Assembly: GCA_937951485.1 (NCBI GenBank)
Contig: CALEDJ010000016.1
Location: 139,086 to 203,085, forward strand
DNA length: 64,000 bases
Source: an uncultured bacterium
GTDB lineage: Bacteria; Hydrogenedentota; Hydrogenedentia; Hydrogenedentales; CAILVY01
Reading direction: 5' to 3'
Shown piece after piece: positions 36,585 to 48,236 of this stretch. The first letter of the stretch is position 1, and each line of letters starts with the position of its first letter. The notes beneath the pieces were generated by a model. That model saw only the letters and a program-made list of their open reading frames with translations. It had not been told where the DNA came from and did no database searches. The position numbers were made by a program, and so were the translations under genes.

Positions 36585-36616
36585 TCGCCCCCGCTTTCAT
36601 GTGAAGCCGGGGGCGA
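36585..36616 (-). terminator. Possible terminator of ppdK
   Basis: Inverted repeat TCGCCCCCG ... CGGGGGCGA with 9-bp arms, 22 bases past the ppdK stop. There is no immediate T-run on the minus strand, so it may be a weak or Rho-assisted terminator, or an RNA-stabilising hairpin. Confidence 0.45.
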
Positions 36617-36637
36617 CGGACAAAGTTTGGAACCTGT

Positions 36638-39388
<2,751 letters not shown>

Positions 39389-39843
39389 TATGCTACGCTC
39401 CTTACCTGTTGCTGAGAAATCCCCACGCCGGCGTCACAGTCCCCAAAAAACACAGGGCGCCCTGAAAACACAAGTCCGGCGGAGAAATAATGACTGGGTT
39501 TCGTTTTGCCGTTTCGGAAAACGAAGCCAAGTATAGCGAACACTGGAATTCCCGATCAAATGGGAGATACGCTTCATGCAGCGATTCGAGGCCAAAGCCA
39601 ATTGATCTTTGCGAGGGGCTTTGCTACTATTTCCTTTCCTGATGAATACCCTTTCTTGCGTGTGTCGGGAAGTGCATTGCAGGTGATTCATATCGTCGTC
39701 AAGGCCGTTATCGAGGTGCGGCGACGCGCACCCGGAACGCTGACAGCGGCGAAAGGGAAGGTGAATCCCTTCGGGCGTTGTCCGATGGGACGGCGGGGGC
39801 GGTAGTGTTCAGGACTGACAAGCAGTAACAGGAATCATGGACG
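39389..39843. other. Divergent regulatory spacer between ppdK and the oxidoreductase operon
   Basis: About 455 bases without a supported gene (short frames of 85-99 aa have no motifs). The ppdK promoter lies within it at 39530-39559. A palindrome-like GTTTTGCCGTTTCGGAAAACG sits just downstream of its -10 (near 39503). No clear promoter for the plus-strand operon was found. Confidence 0.5.
39530..39559 (-). promoter_or_regulatory. Candidate promoter of ppdK
   Basis: Minus strand TTGATC (-35) and TATACT (-10) are separated by 18 bp. The predicted start is about 135 bases upstream of the ppdK ATG. Confidence 0.5.
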
Positions 39844-40899
39844 GTGGCGGACCGGGGTCCGAAAAAGTTGGTGAAAGGCAATGTGGCGCTGGCCGAGGGG
39901 GCGGTGCAGGCGGGGCTGCGTTGCTATTTCGGCTATCCCATCACCCCGCAGAATGAGATTCCGGAATACCTGTCGGCACGGCTGCCGGAAGTGGGCGGCG
40001 TGTTTCTGCAGGCGGAAAGCGAACTGGCGAGCATCAACATGGTGCTCGGCGCGGCGGGCGCGGGTGTGCGCGCCATGACCAGTTCCTCCAGCCCCGGCAT
40101 CTCCCTGATGCAGGAGGGGCTTTCCTTTCTTGCGGGCAGCCAGTTGCCCTGCCTGGTCGTGAATGTGACCCGATGCGGTCCGGGCCTTGGCGGCATCAAG
40201 CCCTCCCAGGGCGACTACTACCAGGCCACGCGCGGCGGCGGCCACGGCGACTATCGCACGATTGTCCTCGCCCCGGCCTCCGTGCAGGAAATGTTTGACT
40301 GCGCCGCGCTGGGATTCGAACTGGCGGAGAAATACCGGAATCCGACCTTGATCCTGGCGGACGCCGTCATCGGGCAGATGGCCGAAGGCGCCTGTCTGAG
40401 ACACGAAAGACCGATTGTCACCGTTGACAAGCCGTGGGCGGTGACCGGCGCAAAGGGCCGCCCGCCGCAGAATATCCGCAGCATGTATCTGGAAGGCGAT
40501 ATCCAGGAGGAACTCAACATGACGCTGCGCGACAAATACGCGCAGATTGAACGCGACGAGGTCCGGTTCAAGGAATTCGCGCTTGATGACGCCGAAATCG
40601 TCGTGGTGGCTTTCGGCACCGCAGCGCGCATCGCGTTGTCGGCGGTGCAGGAAGCCCGCGACCAGGGCATGAAGGTCGGCCTGTTCCGGCCCTTTACCCT
40701 CTATCCGTTCCCGTTCAAGGAATTGCGTGCCCTCTCCGGGCGCGTGCGCGCCTTTCTGGATGTCGAACTCAATCTGGGTCAGATGGTGGACGACGTACGC
40801 ATGGCAGTCCATCCGGGAACGCCCGTACATTTCCTGGGGCGGCCTGGCGGCGGCCTGCCCACCCCGGACGACATTCTGGACAAACTCAAGGAATTGTGA
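39844..40899 (+). CDS. 2-oxoacid:ferredoxin oxidoreductase, alpha subunit
   Basis: 351 residues from GTG 39844 (AGGAA 9 bases upstream). It matches the pyrimidine-binding/transketolase-like alpha chain of the KorA/VorB type. GYPITPQNEIPEYL near 30, the QAESELASINMVLGAAGAG segment (catalytic Glu region), TSSSSPGISLMQEGLSFL and NVTRCGPGLGG are all present, with a C-terminal domain II from about 240. The complex oxidatively decarboxylates a 2-oxoacid (2-oxoglutarate or branched-chain) to acyl-CoA with reduction of ferredoxin. The exact substrate cannot be fixed. Beta and gamma genes follow with almost no gap. Confidence 0.93.
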   Translation: MADRGPKKLVKGNVALAEGAVQAGLRCYFGYPITPQNEIPEYLSARLPEVGGVFLQAESELASINMVLGAAGAGVRAMTSSSSPGISLMQEGLSFLAGSQLPCLVVNVTRCGPGLGGIKPSQGDYYQATRGGGHGDYRTIVLAPASVQEMFDCAALGFELAEKYRNPTLILADAVIGQMAEGACLRHERPIVTVDKPWAVTGAKGRPPQNIRSMYLEGDIQEELNMTLRDKYAQIERDEVRFKEFALDDAEIVVVAFGTAARIALSAVQEARDQGMKVGLFRPFTLYPFPFKELRALSGRVRAFLDVELNLGQMVDDVRMAVHPGTPVHFLGRPGGGLPTPDDILDKLKEL

Positions 40900-40902
40900 A
40901 CG

Positions 40903-41691
40903 GTGGCAAAGCAGGTTTTCAGCAAACCCGATGCGCTGTGCGACGCGGTGACCCATTATTGCGCGGGCTGCACGCACGGCACCGCCCACCGGCTGGTGGC
41001 GGAAGCCATAGACCACTTCGGCGTCGCGGACCGCGCCGTGGGCGTCGCCCCCGCCGGATGCAGCGTCATGCTATACAAATATTTCAATGTGGATACGATT
41101 GAAGCCGCGCATGGGCGGGCGCTGGCCACGGCCACCGGTATCAAGCGGGCGCGGCCCGACCTTTTTGTGTTCACCTACCAGGGGGACGGCGACCTCGCCA
41201 GCATCGGCCTGTGTGAAACCATGCACGCCGCGAACCGCGGTGAAGGCATCACGGTGATTTACGTCAACAACGCCGTGTATGGGATGACCGGCGGGCAGAT
41301 GGCCCCCACCACCCTGCCCGGTCAGCGCACCACCACCACGCCCGCCGGGCGCAACGTCGGGAACGAAGGCTATCCGCTGAGGATGGCGGAGTTGCTGGCA
41401 ACGCTCGACGGCGTGCGCTACTCCGAACGGGTGGCGCTGTTTGACGCGAAGCAGATTCGCCGCGCACGCAAGGCCATCTTTCATGCCTTTGAAGCGCAAC
41501 TGGAACACAATGGTTTCGGTTTTGTGGAAGTGCTCTCGGCATGCCCGACAAACCTGAAGATGTCGCCCGTGAAGGCGCAGCGCTGGGTTGAAGAGGTGAT
41601 GTGCGCGACATACCCGCTGGGCGTGCTCAAGGATTTGGAGACTGTCCCCGCGCCCCTGCCGGAACCCGAGGAATCCCTCCATGCACTTTGA
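40903..41691 (+). CDS. 2-oxoacid:ferredoxin oxidoreductase, beta subunit (TPP-binding)
   Basis: 262 residues from GTG 40903, 3 bases after the alpha stop. TPP/Mg2+-binding motif GDGDLASIGLCETMHAANRG and the following NNAVYGMTGGQMAPTT are characteristic of KorB/VorA/PorB chains. CAGCTHG near 19 and the cysteine of APAGCSV probably contribute to the [4Fe-4S] cluster found in this subunit. It acts with the alpha and gamma chains. Its 3' end overlaps the gamma gene by 11 bases. Confidence 0.94.
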   Translation: MAKQVFSKPDALCDAVTHYCAGCTHGTAHRLVAEAIDHFGVADRAVGVAPAGCSVMLYKYFNVDTIEAAHGRALATATGIKRARPDLFVFTYQGDGDLASIGLCETMHAANRGEGITVIYVNNAVYGMTGGQMAPTTLPGQRTTTTPAGRNVGNEGYPLRMAELLATLDGVRYSERVALFDAKQIRRARKAIFHAFEAQLEHNGFGFVEVLSACPTNLKMSPVKAQRWVEEVMCATYPLGVLKDLETVPAPLPEPEESLHAL

Positions 41692-42223
41692 AATCGTCAT
41701 GTCGGGTTTCGGCGGCCAGGGCATCATGTACATGGGCGACCTGCTCGCCCAGGCCGCCGTTGAAGAGGGCCGCAACGCCACCTTTTTTCCCACCTATGGC
41801 GCCGCCATGCGCGGCGGCACCGCCAACTGCATCGTCATCGTTTCCGACTACGAAATCGGGTCCCCCCTGCACCGTCGGCCCGATGCCGCCATCCTGATGA
41901 ACCAACCTTCCCTGGAACGTTTCGAGCCGATGATCAAGCAGGGCGGCCTTATGGTCTGCAATGCATCCATGATTGACCGTGCGGCCAGCAAGCGCAACGG
42001 CGAACTGCGCACCGTGTGGATTCCCGTAACGGAAATCTCGCGCACTGTCGCCGGCAACGAGCGATCCGCCAACATCGTCGCGTTCGGCGCATTCCTCAAA
42101 GCCGAACCCATCGTCCGGATCGAAACCATCGAGACCATCTTTCGCCAACTCCCCGCCCAGAAAAAGGCCATGATCGAGAAAAATCTCGCCGCGCTCCGCG
42201 CCGGCATGGATTTCGCCGCTTAG
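41681..42223 (+). CDS. 2-oxoacid:ferredoxin oxidoreductase, gamma subunit
   Basis: 180 residues. GFGGQGIMYMGDLLAQAA at 9-26 is the glycine-rich motif of the gamma (KorC/PorG) domain, and SYGAAMRGG-like TYGAAMRGGTANC follows, as in the family. It overlaps the beta gene, so the three chains are translated together. Its stop codon is the first triplet of a Rep-B unit. No ferredoxin-type delta subunit gene follows, which is unusual for four-chain Vor/Por complexes but known for some Kor enzymes. Confidence 0.93.
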   Translation: MHFEIVMSGFGGQGIMYMGDLLAQAAVEEGRNATFFPTYGAAMRGGTANCIVIVSDYEIGSPLHRRPDAAILMNQPSLERFEPMIKQGGLMVCNASMIDRAASKRNGELRTVWIPVTEISRTVAGNERSANIVAFGAFLKAEPIVRIETIETIFRQLPAQKKAMIEKNLAALRAGMDFAA

Positions 42224-42296
42224 CCTGTCATAAATTCCGGAATACACGCTTCAGCCTGTCATAAGTTCCGGAGTACACGCTTCAGCCTGTCACAGT
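42221..42296. repeat. Rep-B tandem repeat (31-bp period)
   Basis: Units start at 42221, 42252 and 42283 (the last partial): CAGCCTGTCATAAGTTCCGG followed by AGTACACGCTT. The end of one unit and the start of the next can pair around GCTTCAGC. Single copies occur at 62054-62080 and, inverted, at 35697-35722 and 35784-35810, where the palindrome AGGCTGAAGCCT is complete. The first unit contains the stop codon of the oxidoreductase gamma gene. Confidence 0.8.
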
Positions 42297-42440
42297 TGCA
42301 CCACGCCCCCACGCCAACGCGTGCACTCCAAACAAAAACGCTGTACCTGGCCCGCCTGCGCCGTGTTGCCCTTCCCCTGTCCGGCGCGATAGGATGAAAG
42401 CACACCACAACAACAACGACAGGACCGCGCCATAAAACGC

Positions 42441-42474
42441 CCTCTCCCGCCGGGAGAGGGATGGGGTGAGGGAA
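42441..42474. repeat. REP-like palindrome
   Basis: CCCTCTCCCGCCGGGAGAGGG is a perfect palindrome with 10-bp arms, followed by ATGGGGTGAGGG. Elements of this form are widespread between genes in many bacteria. It lies 24 bases upstream of the GBA2-type gene. Confidence 0.6.
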
Positions 42475-42497
42475 CATTACAAAAACAGGACCGCACC

Positions 42498-45071
42498 ATG
42501 AAACGACCAGATAAAGAAACCCTGTTCGCCTGCGGACCGCAGCAGGTCTATTCAGGGCGGCAACTGGAGCAAATCTCTTTTCCGCTGGGCGGCATCGGCA
42601 CAGGCTGTGTCGGCCTTTCGGGTTACGGCGGCCTGCGCGACTGGCAGATTTTCAACCGTCCGAACGTGGGCGGCAATCTGCCCTTCACATTCCCGGTGAT
42701 TTGGGCGCGGGAGCAGGGGCAAGACCCGGTGTGCCGGGTGGCGCAAGGCCCTCCGCCGCCGCCTTACATCGGCGGGGGCGGCGGCGATCCCTGCGTGAAC
42801 GGCGAGGGATTTCCCCATATGGACGCCTGCACTTTTCGTGGGGAATACCCCTTTGCATGGATTGATTTCACGAGCCTGAAACTGCCCCTAAGCGTGCGCC
42901 TGGAAGCCTACAACCCATTCATTCCCGGCGACGCCGACGCTTCGGGCTACCCCGTCGCCGTGCTGAAATACACAATCACCAATCCGCGCAAGCGCCCCGT
43001 GGACGCCACAATCGCCTGGAGTCTATTCAATCCCGTCGGCACGGTGGGCATCGCCGACAACGACCGCGTGCTCGGCCCCGCCGAATACGGCTTCGGGCAA
43101 AACGTCAATACCCCCGTGCTCGAAGGCCCGCTGCGCGGGCTGCTCTTCGCATCGCACAAATGGCCGCCGGAGCATCCCCGGTTCGGCAACCTGGCGCTGC
43201 TTACCCCGGAAAAGCGCGTCACCATCATGAAGTACTGGTCGCGTGAACCGTGGTTTACGCCCAAGCATGAATTCTGGGACACCTTCTCCGCCACCGGCCT
43301 GTTGCCCGACCATGACTATGCCCCGACCCCGGAAGGCCAGAGCGACGCCGGCGCGGTCGGCGCATGTCTGCGTCTCCAGCCCGGCGCGTCCGGAACAGTC
43401 GTGTTCTATATCGCCTGGTATTTCCCCAATTTTGAAAAGTACTGGCACGCATCCGGCCAGAATTGCTGCGGAACCTCCGGCGCGGCGAGACCAGTCTGGA
43501 AAAATTACTACGCCGGGCGGTTCAACGACGCCGTGGACGCGGCGCGGCAATTGCACGCGCGCGAGGCGGAACTCTACGCCGTAACGCGGCAGTTCCACGA
43601 CGCGCTGTTTTCCAGCACATTACCCGCGCCCGTTCTGGACGCCGTGTCGAGCCAGACGGCCATTCTGAAGACGCCGACCTGCCTGCGCCTGAGCGACGGC
43701 GCCTTCTACGGCTTCGAGGGCTGCGCCCCGGGCGCGGGCTGCTGCGAGGGGTCGTGCACGCATGTCTGGAATTACCAGCAGACCCTGCCGTTCCTATTTC
43801 CCGCGCTGGAGCGGTCCATGCGCGAGGCGGACTACGCATATAACCTGCGACCGGACGGCAGCATGGGCTTTCGCCTGCAACTGCCGCTGGGGTCGCCGCC
43901 GGACAATTTCCTGCCGTGCGCCGACGGGCAGATGGGCGGCATTATCAAAGCCTATCGCGACTGGAAAATCAGCGGCGACGATGCGTGGATTCGCCACTTA
44001 TGGCCGCGCATCAAACAGGCGCTGGAATATGCATGGGCGCAGTGGGACCCGGACAAGTCGGGCGTGATGACCGGCATCCAGCACAACACCTACGACATCG
44101 AGTTTCATGGACCGAACCCGCTCATGGCGGGATGCTATCTCGGCGCGCTCGCCGCCGGCGCGGAAATCGCCGCGCACCTCGGCGAATCAGACAGGGCGGA
44201 GGAATATCGCGCCGTGTCGGCGAACGGCCGCGCATGGGTCGAGGAGCACCTGTTCAACGGCGAGTATTATGTGCAGCGTCATGACCCTGAAAAGACGCCC
44301 CGATACCAGTTCGGCGATGGATGCCTGGCCGACCAGTTGCTCGGACAATGGATCGCGCGCGTGGCCGGGCTGGGCGATGTGCTTGACCCGGCGCAGGTCC
44401 GCCGCGCGCTCAAGTCCATCGTCAAATACAACTGGCGCGCCCACCTGCGCGAGCACGCCAACGCGCAGCGGGTTTATGCCATCCACGACGAGGCCGGGCT
44501 GATCCTCTGCACATGGCCGCGCGGCGGACGCCCTGCCGTGCCCTTCCCCTATTCCGATGAAGTGTGGACGGGTATCGAATACCACGTCGCCAGCCACTGC
44601 ATTCTTGAGGGCATGGTCGCCGAGGGGCTGCGCATCGTGCAGGCCGCGCGCGCGCGGCACGACGGCATCCGCCGCAACCCCTGGGATGAGTTCGAATGCG
44701 GGCATCACTACGCGCGCGCCATGTCGGCCTACGGGCTGCTGCTCGCCCTTTCCGGATTCTCGTATGACAAGGGCGCGGGCATTCTCGGCTTCGCGCCCCG
44801 CATCCGTCCGGAAAATTTCCGCTGCTTCTGGGCGATCGACGGCGCGTGGGGCGTTTTCAGGCAAACACCCAAGCGGGCCGTCATCGAAGTCCTTCGCGGC
44901 GACATCCTCCTCAGCCGGATAGACCTGGCGTGTTTTGCCGGCGCAACACGCGCTGCCGTGCGCTGCGGCAAAAAGACCATCCCCGCGACCCTCGACGACT
45001 TCGGCTCCCTCACCCTCGCCCGCGCCGTGCGCCTGAAGACCAGCGCAGCGCTGGAGATTTCCATCGCATAA
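42498..45071 (+). CDS. GBA2-type beta-glucosidase/glucosylceramidase (GH116-like)
   Basis: 857 residues. The N-terminal beta domain opens with ISFPLGGIGTGCVGLSGYGG and RDWQIFNRP. The (alpha/alpha)6 catalytic domain from about residue 370 has THVWNYQQTLPFLFPALERS, DGQMGGIIKAYRDWKISGD, GIQHNTYDIEFHGPNPLMAG, CLADQLLGQWIARVAGLG and DEVWTGIEYHVASHCI. These are the conserved blocks of non-lysosomal glucosylceramidase/GH116. No signal peptide is obvious, so it may act in the cytoplasm on imported beta-glucosides or xylosides. A cysteine-rich patch APGAGCCEGSC precedes the THVWN motif. Confidence 0.9.
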   Translation: MKRPDKETLFACGPQQVYSGRQLEQISFPLGGIGTGCVGLSGYGGLRDWQIFNRPNVGGNLPFTFPVIWAREQGQDPVCRVAQGPPPPPYIGGGGGDPCVNGEGFPHMDACTFRGEYPFAWIDFTSLKLPLSVRLEAYNPFIPGDADASGYPVAVLKYTITNPRKRPVDATIAWSLFNPVGTVGIADNDRVLGPAEYGFGQNVNTPVLEGPLRGLLFASHKWPPEHPRFGNLALLTPEKRVTIMKYWSREPWFTPKHEFWDTFSATGLLPDHDYAPTPEGQSDAGAVGACLRLQPGASGTVVFYIAWYFPNFEKYWHASGQNCCGTSGAARPVWKNYYAGRFNDAVDAARQLHAREAELYAVTRQFHDALFSSTLPAPVLDAVSSQTAILKTPTCLRLSDGAFYGFEGCAPGAGCCEGSCTHVWNYQQTLPFLFPALERSMREADYAYNLRPDGSMGFRLQLPLGSPPDNFLPCADGQMGGIIKAYRDWKISGDDAWIRHLWPRIKQALEYAWAQWDPDKSGVMTGIQHNTYDIEFHGPNPLMAGCYLGALAAGAEIAAHLGESDRAEEYRAVSANGRAWVEEHLFNGEYYVQRHDPEKTPRYQFGDGCLADQLLGQWIARVAGLGDVLDPAQVRRALKSIVKYNWRAHLREHANAQRVYAIHDEAGLILCTWPRGGRPAVPFPYSDEVWTGIEYHVASHCILEGMVAEGLRIVQAARARHDGIRRNPWDEFECGHHYARAMSAYGLLLALSGFSYDKGAGILGFAPRIRPENFRCFWAIDGAWGVFRQTPKRAVIEVLRGDILLSRIDLACFAGATRAAVRCGKKTIPATLDDFGSLTLARAVRLKTSAALEISIA

Positions 45072-45117
45072 GGCAAAAGGACACGAAGGACCACAAGGAC
45101 ACAAAGTACACCCCTCG

Positions 45118-45175
45118 TTGTGGCCGGTCTTCTGCGTATCCGCCCGGGCGTCTTGTGGGGCCGCGCTGCCACAAG
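45118..45175 (+). repeat. Rep-A repeat, diverged copy
   Basis: TTGTGGCCGGTCTTC, then a middle that differs from the consensus, then TCTTGTGGGGCCGCGCTGCC-ACAAG. It lies in the 250-base gap between the glucosidase and lepB. An inverted Rep-C relic (TTACACCGCTCCCGCGGC) follows at 45293-45315, just after the lepB stop. Confidence 0.55.
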
Positions 45176-45322
45176 GGGGTATTGTCAAAATCAATCACCG
45201 CATGGCGTCATTTTGACATCGTGCCATGATGGTTTCTGACAGGGAAGAAGCATGACGTTGCACAGGGTTCAGGCGGAAAGGATTTTTTCCTTCGTTACAC
45301 CGCTCCCGCGGCAACTCTTCTC

Positions 45323-46372
45323 TTACGGATCGTTTCGATCGTCGGCGCACTGTTTACGGCGGCGTTCGCGGAGAAAGTGGCGCATTTCGAGGCCGATGAG
45401 CGCGGCGGGGATGCCATAGAGCAGGGCCATGCCCCACCAGGTGCGGGAGAATCCGGTGAAATCGCGCCGACGATGCCACGGCCACCACACGGCGAAGGTG
45501 CGCCCCAGGATATGGTTCCTGTCCACCCAGCCATAGACGCGGCTGTCCACACTCTGCGCGCTGTTGTCCCCGAGCAGGAAATAGCAGTCCTCCGGCACGA
45601 TGCTGTATTCGGGGGCTTCCAGCACGCCGTAGCGCAGCGGCGGCTGATCGAACATGATCAATTCGGTCACGACGCTGAGGCTGGTGGGCGACACATCGGC
45701 GCAGAGTTCACGAAGCGTCTCGACAGGCAACGCGGTCAGATCGAGAGGCTTCACCAGGGGATGCAGGCGCGTCATATCCGCGTACAACTGCTGCACGGTC
45801 TCGTTCGCCGGGTTGAGCACCATGAGCGGATGATTTTCCTGGGCCAATTTCAGGAATACGCGGCGCACATCGTCTTCCTCGGGCCGCAATCTGGTGGTGT
45901 AGTGAAGCGTGTCGCGCAATCCTTCCGGCGGCTCGACAACCCCGCCGTTGATGCAGATACGCCCGTCACGAATGAGCACATGCTCGCCCGGCAGGCCGAC
46001 AACACGCTTGATCAGCGTGCGGTGCGGACTGGTCCCCGGCATGGGCCGGAACACGACGATCTCCCACCGTTTCGGCTCCGCCCAGTTCCAGAGGCGGATG
46101 GTGGTGAAGGGGATGCGCGGCCCGTAAATCCATTTGTTCACAAGAACGCGGTCGCCGCGAAAGAAGCGCGGGTCGCCGTGGAGCGTTTCCTCCATGGACC
46201 CGGAGGGGATGGTGTACTGGTCAACAAGGCAGCCCTTGATGAACAGGATCAGCCCGATGAGGGCGATCCAACTGAGAAGATTCTTTCGGGTCCAGGGACC
46301 GGTGATGGCAATCACCCCGCGCATCCACAGCGGCGCGGCGCGGGATGCGGTCTGTTCCTCGTAATCGTTCAC
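45323..46372 (-). CDS. lepB: Signal peptidase I
   Basis: 349 residues from GTG 46372, one base after the lepA stop. It is an inner-membrane protease that removes signal peptides. The membrane anchor is residues 33-50. Box B has the nucleophile Ser59 in IPSGSMEETL. Box D has the general base Lys122 in TLIKRVVGLPG. Box E is LLGDNSAQSVDSRVYGWV at 267-284. Between boxes D and E there are about 140 residues, including a predicted helical insert (160-250) rich in Leu and Glu that is not part of the catalytic core. A second hydrophobic segment (WGMALLYGIPAALIGLEM) lies near the C-terminus, an unusual place. Transcribed after recO and lepA. Confidence 0.93.
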   Translation of the reverse strand: MNDYEEQTASRAAPLWMRGVIAITGPWTRKNLLSWIALIGLILFIKGCLVDQYTIPSGSMEETLHGDPRFFRGDRVLVNKWIYGPRIPFTTIRLWNWAEPKRWEIVVFRPMPGTSPHRTLIKRVVGLPGEHVLIRDGRICINGGVVEPPEGLRDTLHYTTRLRPEEDDVRRVFLKLAQENHPLMVLNPANETVQQLYADMTRLHPLVKPLDLTALPVETLRELCADVSPTSLSVVTELIMFDQPPLRYGVLEAPEYSIVPEDCYFLLGDNSAQSVDSRVYGWVDRNHILGRTFAVWWPWHRRRDFTGFSRTWWGMALLYGIPAALIGLEMRHFLRERRRKQCADDRNDP

Positions 46373-46373
46373 C

Positions 46374-48191
46374 TCAGCGGTCCGATTCTTCGTTGACTTT
46401 GAGCAAGGCCATGAACGCCTCCTGCGGCACTTCGACCAGTCCGACCTGCTTCATGCGTTTCTTGCCCGCCTTCTGTTTTTCCAGCAGTTTCCGCTTGCGG
46501 GTGATGTCGCCGCCGTAGCATTTCGCCGTAACGTGCTTGCGCAGCGGCTTGACGGTTTCACGCACGATGACGCGCCGCGCGATGGCCGCCTGGATCGCCA
46601 CCTCGAACTGCTGGCGCGGAATGAGTTTCCGAAGTTTGGAGGCGAGCGCGCGGCCCACATAGGCCGCGTGATCGCGGTGCACAATGGTGGACAAAGCGTC
46701 CACCGGCTCGTCATTCAGCAGGATGTCGAGTTTCACCAGGTCGCCGGGCCGGTAGCCGATGATCGTGTAGTCGAGCGATCCGTAGCCCCGCGTGCAGGTC
46801 TTCAGTTTGTCGTAGAAGTCAATCACGATTTCGGCGAGCGGCAGATGATAGACGATCATGCAGCGGCGCGCGTCAATATAGTCAACCCGCACATGAATGC
46901 CGCGCTTCTTCTTGCACAATTCAATGACGGCGCTCACATACTCCGTCGGGCAGAGGATGTCCGCTTCGATGTACGGTTCTTCGCACACCTGAATCTCATT
47001 CGAAGGCGGCATTTGTGACGCCTTTTCGATGATCATCGTCTCGCCGTTGGTTTTCACCACGCGGTAGGCCACGTTGGGCATCGTGATGACCAGCGTGAGA
47101 TCAAATTCGCGCTCCAGCCGCTCCTGAATGATTTCCATGTGCAGCAGGCCGAGGAATCCGAGCCGGAACCCCAGTCCCAGCGCGTCGGAACTGTCCGGCT
47201 TGAAGTCGAACGAGGAATCGTTCAGTTGCAGTTTTTCCAGCGCCTCGCGCAACTCGTTGTAATCATTGGCGGCGGCGGGATACATCCCGCAGAAGACCAC
47301 CGGCTTGACTTCCTCGAATCCCGGCAGCGGTTCTTCGGCGGGATGAACCGCGTCGGTGACGGTATCGCCTATCCTGGTGTCGGCAAGGTTCTTGATGTTG
47401 CAGATGAGGTAGCCCACCTCGCCCGTAACGAGTTCGTTCCTGGGCCGCATGTCGGGCGTGAAAATGCCGACCTCCGCCACTTCATACTTGCCCTGGGTGA
47501 ACATGAGCAGTACGCGCTGCCCCACCCGGATGCGGCCGTCCACCACCCGCAGATACACGATCACCCCGCGATAAGTGTTGTACTTGGCGTCGAAGATGAG
47601 CGCGCGCAGCGGCGCATCGGCCCGACCGCGCGGCGGCGGCACGCGCCTGACCACCGCCTCCAACACCTCCTGCGTGCCGATGCCCGACTTCGCACTGGCG
47701 AGCACCGCCTCGCTTGCGTCGAGGCCGATCACGTCTTCAATCTGCCGGCGCGTTCCTTCGATATCCGCGCTGGCCAGGTCAATCTTATTGATAACGGGGA
47801 TGATCTCCAGGTTCTGATTGATGGCCTTGTAGGCGTTGGCGAGGGTTTGCGCCTGCACGCCCTGCGCGGCGTCCACCAGCAGCAGCGCGCCCTCGCACGC
47901 CGCGAGACTGCGCGACACCTCGTAGGAAAAATCCACGTGGCCCGGCGTGTCAATCAGGTGCAGCAGGTATTCCTGACCGTCCAGGGCGCGGTACTGCATC
48001 TGCACCGCCACCGACTTGATGGTGATGCCGCGTTCCCGCTCGATGTCCATCGTATCGAGCGTCTGCTCCTTCAGATTGCGCTTGTCCACGGTGCCGGTAT
48101 ATTCCAGCAGCCTGTCGGCCAGCGTGGACTTGCCGTGGTCAATATGCGCAATGATGCAGAAGTTTCGTATCCGCTGCTGCTCGATGATCAT
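46374..48191 (-). CDS. lepA: Elongation factor 4 (back-translocating GTPase LepA)
   Basis: 605 residues, full length. G1 AHIDHGKS, G2 RERGITI, G3 DTPGHVDF and G4 NKIDL are all present. The C-terminal LepA-specific domain ends in [20 protein letters not shown] followed by KKRMKQ. It binds ribosomes under ionic or cold stress. It is placed directly upstream of lepB, as in many bacteria, and 45 bases after recO. Confidence 0.98.
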   Translation of the reverse strand: MIIEQQRIRNFCIIAHIDHGKSTLADRLLEYTGTVDKRNLKEQTLDTMDIERERGITIKSVAVQMQYRALDGQEYLLHLIDTPGHVDFSYEVSRSLAACEGALLLVDAAQGVQAQTLANAYKAINQNLEIIPVINKIDLASADIEGTRRQIEDVIGLDASEAVLASAKSGIGTQEVLEAVVRRVPPPRGRADAPLRALIFDAKYNTYRGVIVYLRVVDGRIRVGQRVLLMFTQGKYEVAEVGIFTPDMRPRNELVTGEVGYLICNIKNLADTRIGDTVTDAVHPAEEPLPGFEEVKPVVFCGMYPAAANDYNELREALEKLQLNDSSFDFKPDSSDALGLGFRLGFLGLLHMEIIQERLEREFDLTLVITMPNVAYRVVKTNGETMIIEKASQMPPSNEIQVCEEPYIEADILCPTEYVSAVIELCKKKRGIHVRVDYIDARRCMIVYHLPLAEIVIDFYDKLKTCTRGYGSLDYTIIGYRPGDLVKLDILLNDEPVDALSTIVHRDHAAYVGRALASKLRKLIPRQQFEVAIQAAIARRVIVRETVKPLRKHVTAKCYGGDITRKRKLLEKQKAGKKRMKQVGLVEVPQEAFMALLKVNEESDR

Positions 48192-48236
48192 GCCTCTTTC
48201 GTCATATCCCGTCGCCGTTGCCTCATGCTCCCGACA

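Noticed and set aside
39434-39805. Two frames of 85 and 99 residues between ppdK and the oxidoreductase genes
   Set aside because: No conserved motifs or ribosome-binding sites; the stretch carries the ppdK promoter.
42259-42477. 72-residue minus-strand frame before the GBA2-type gene
   Set aside because: It translates the Rep-B array and a REP-like palindrome.
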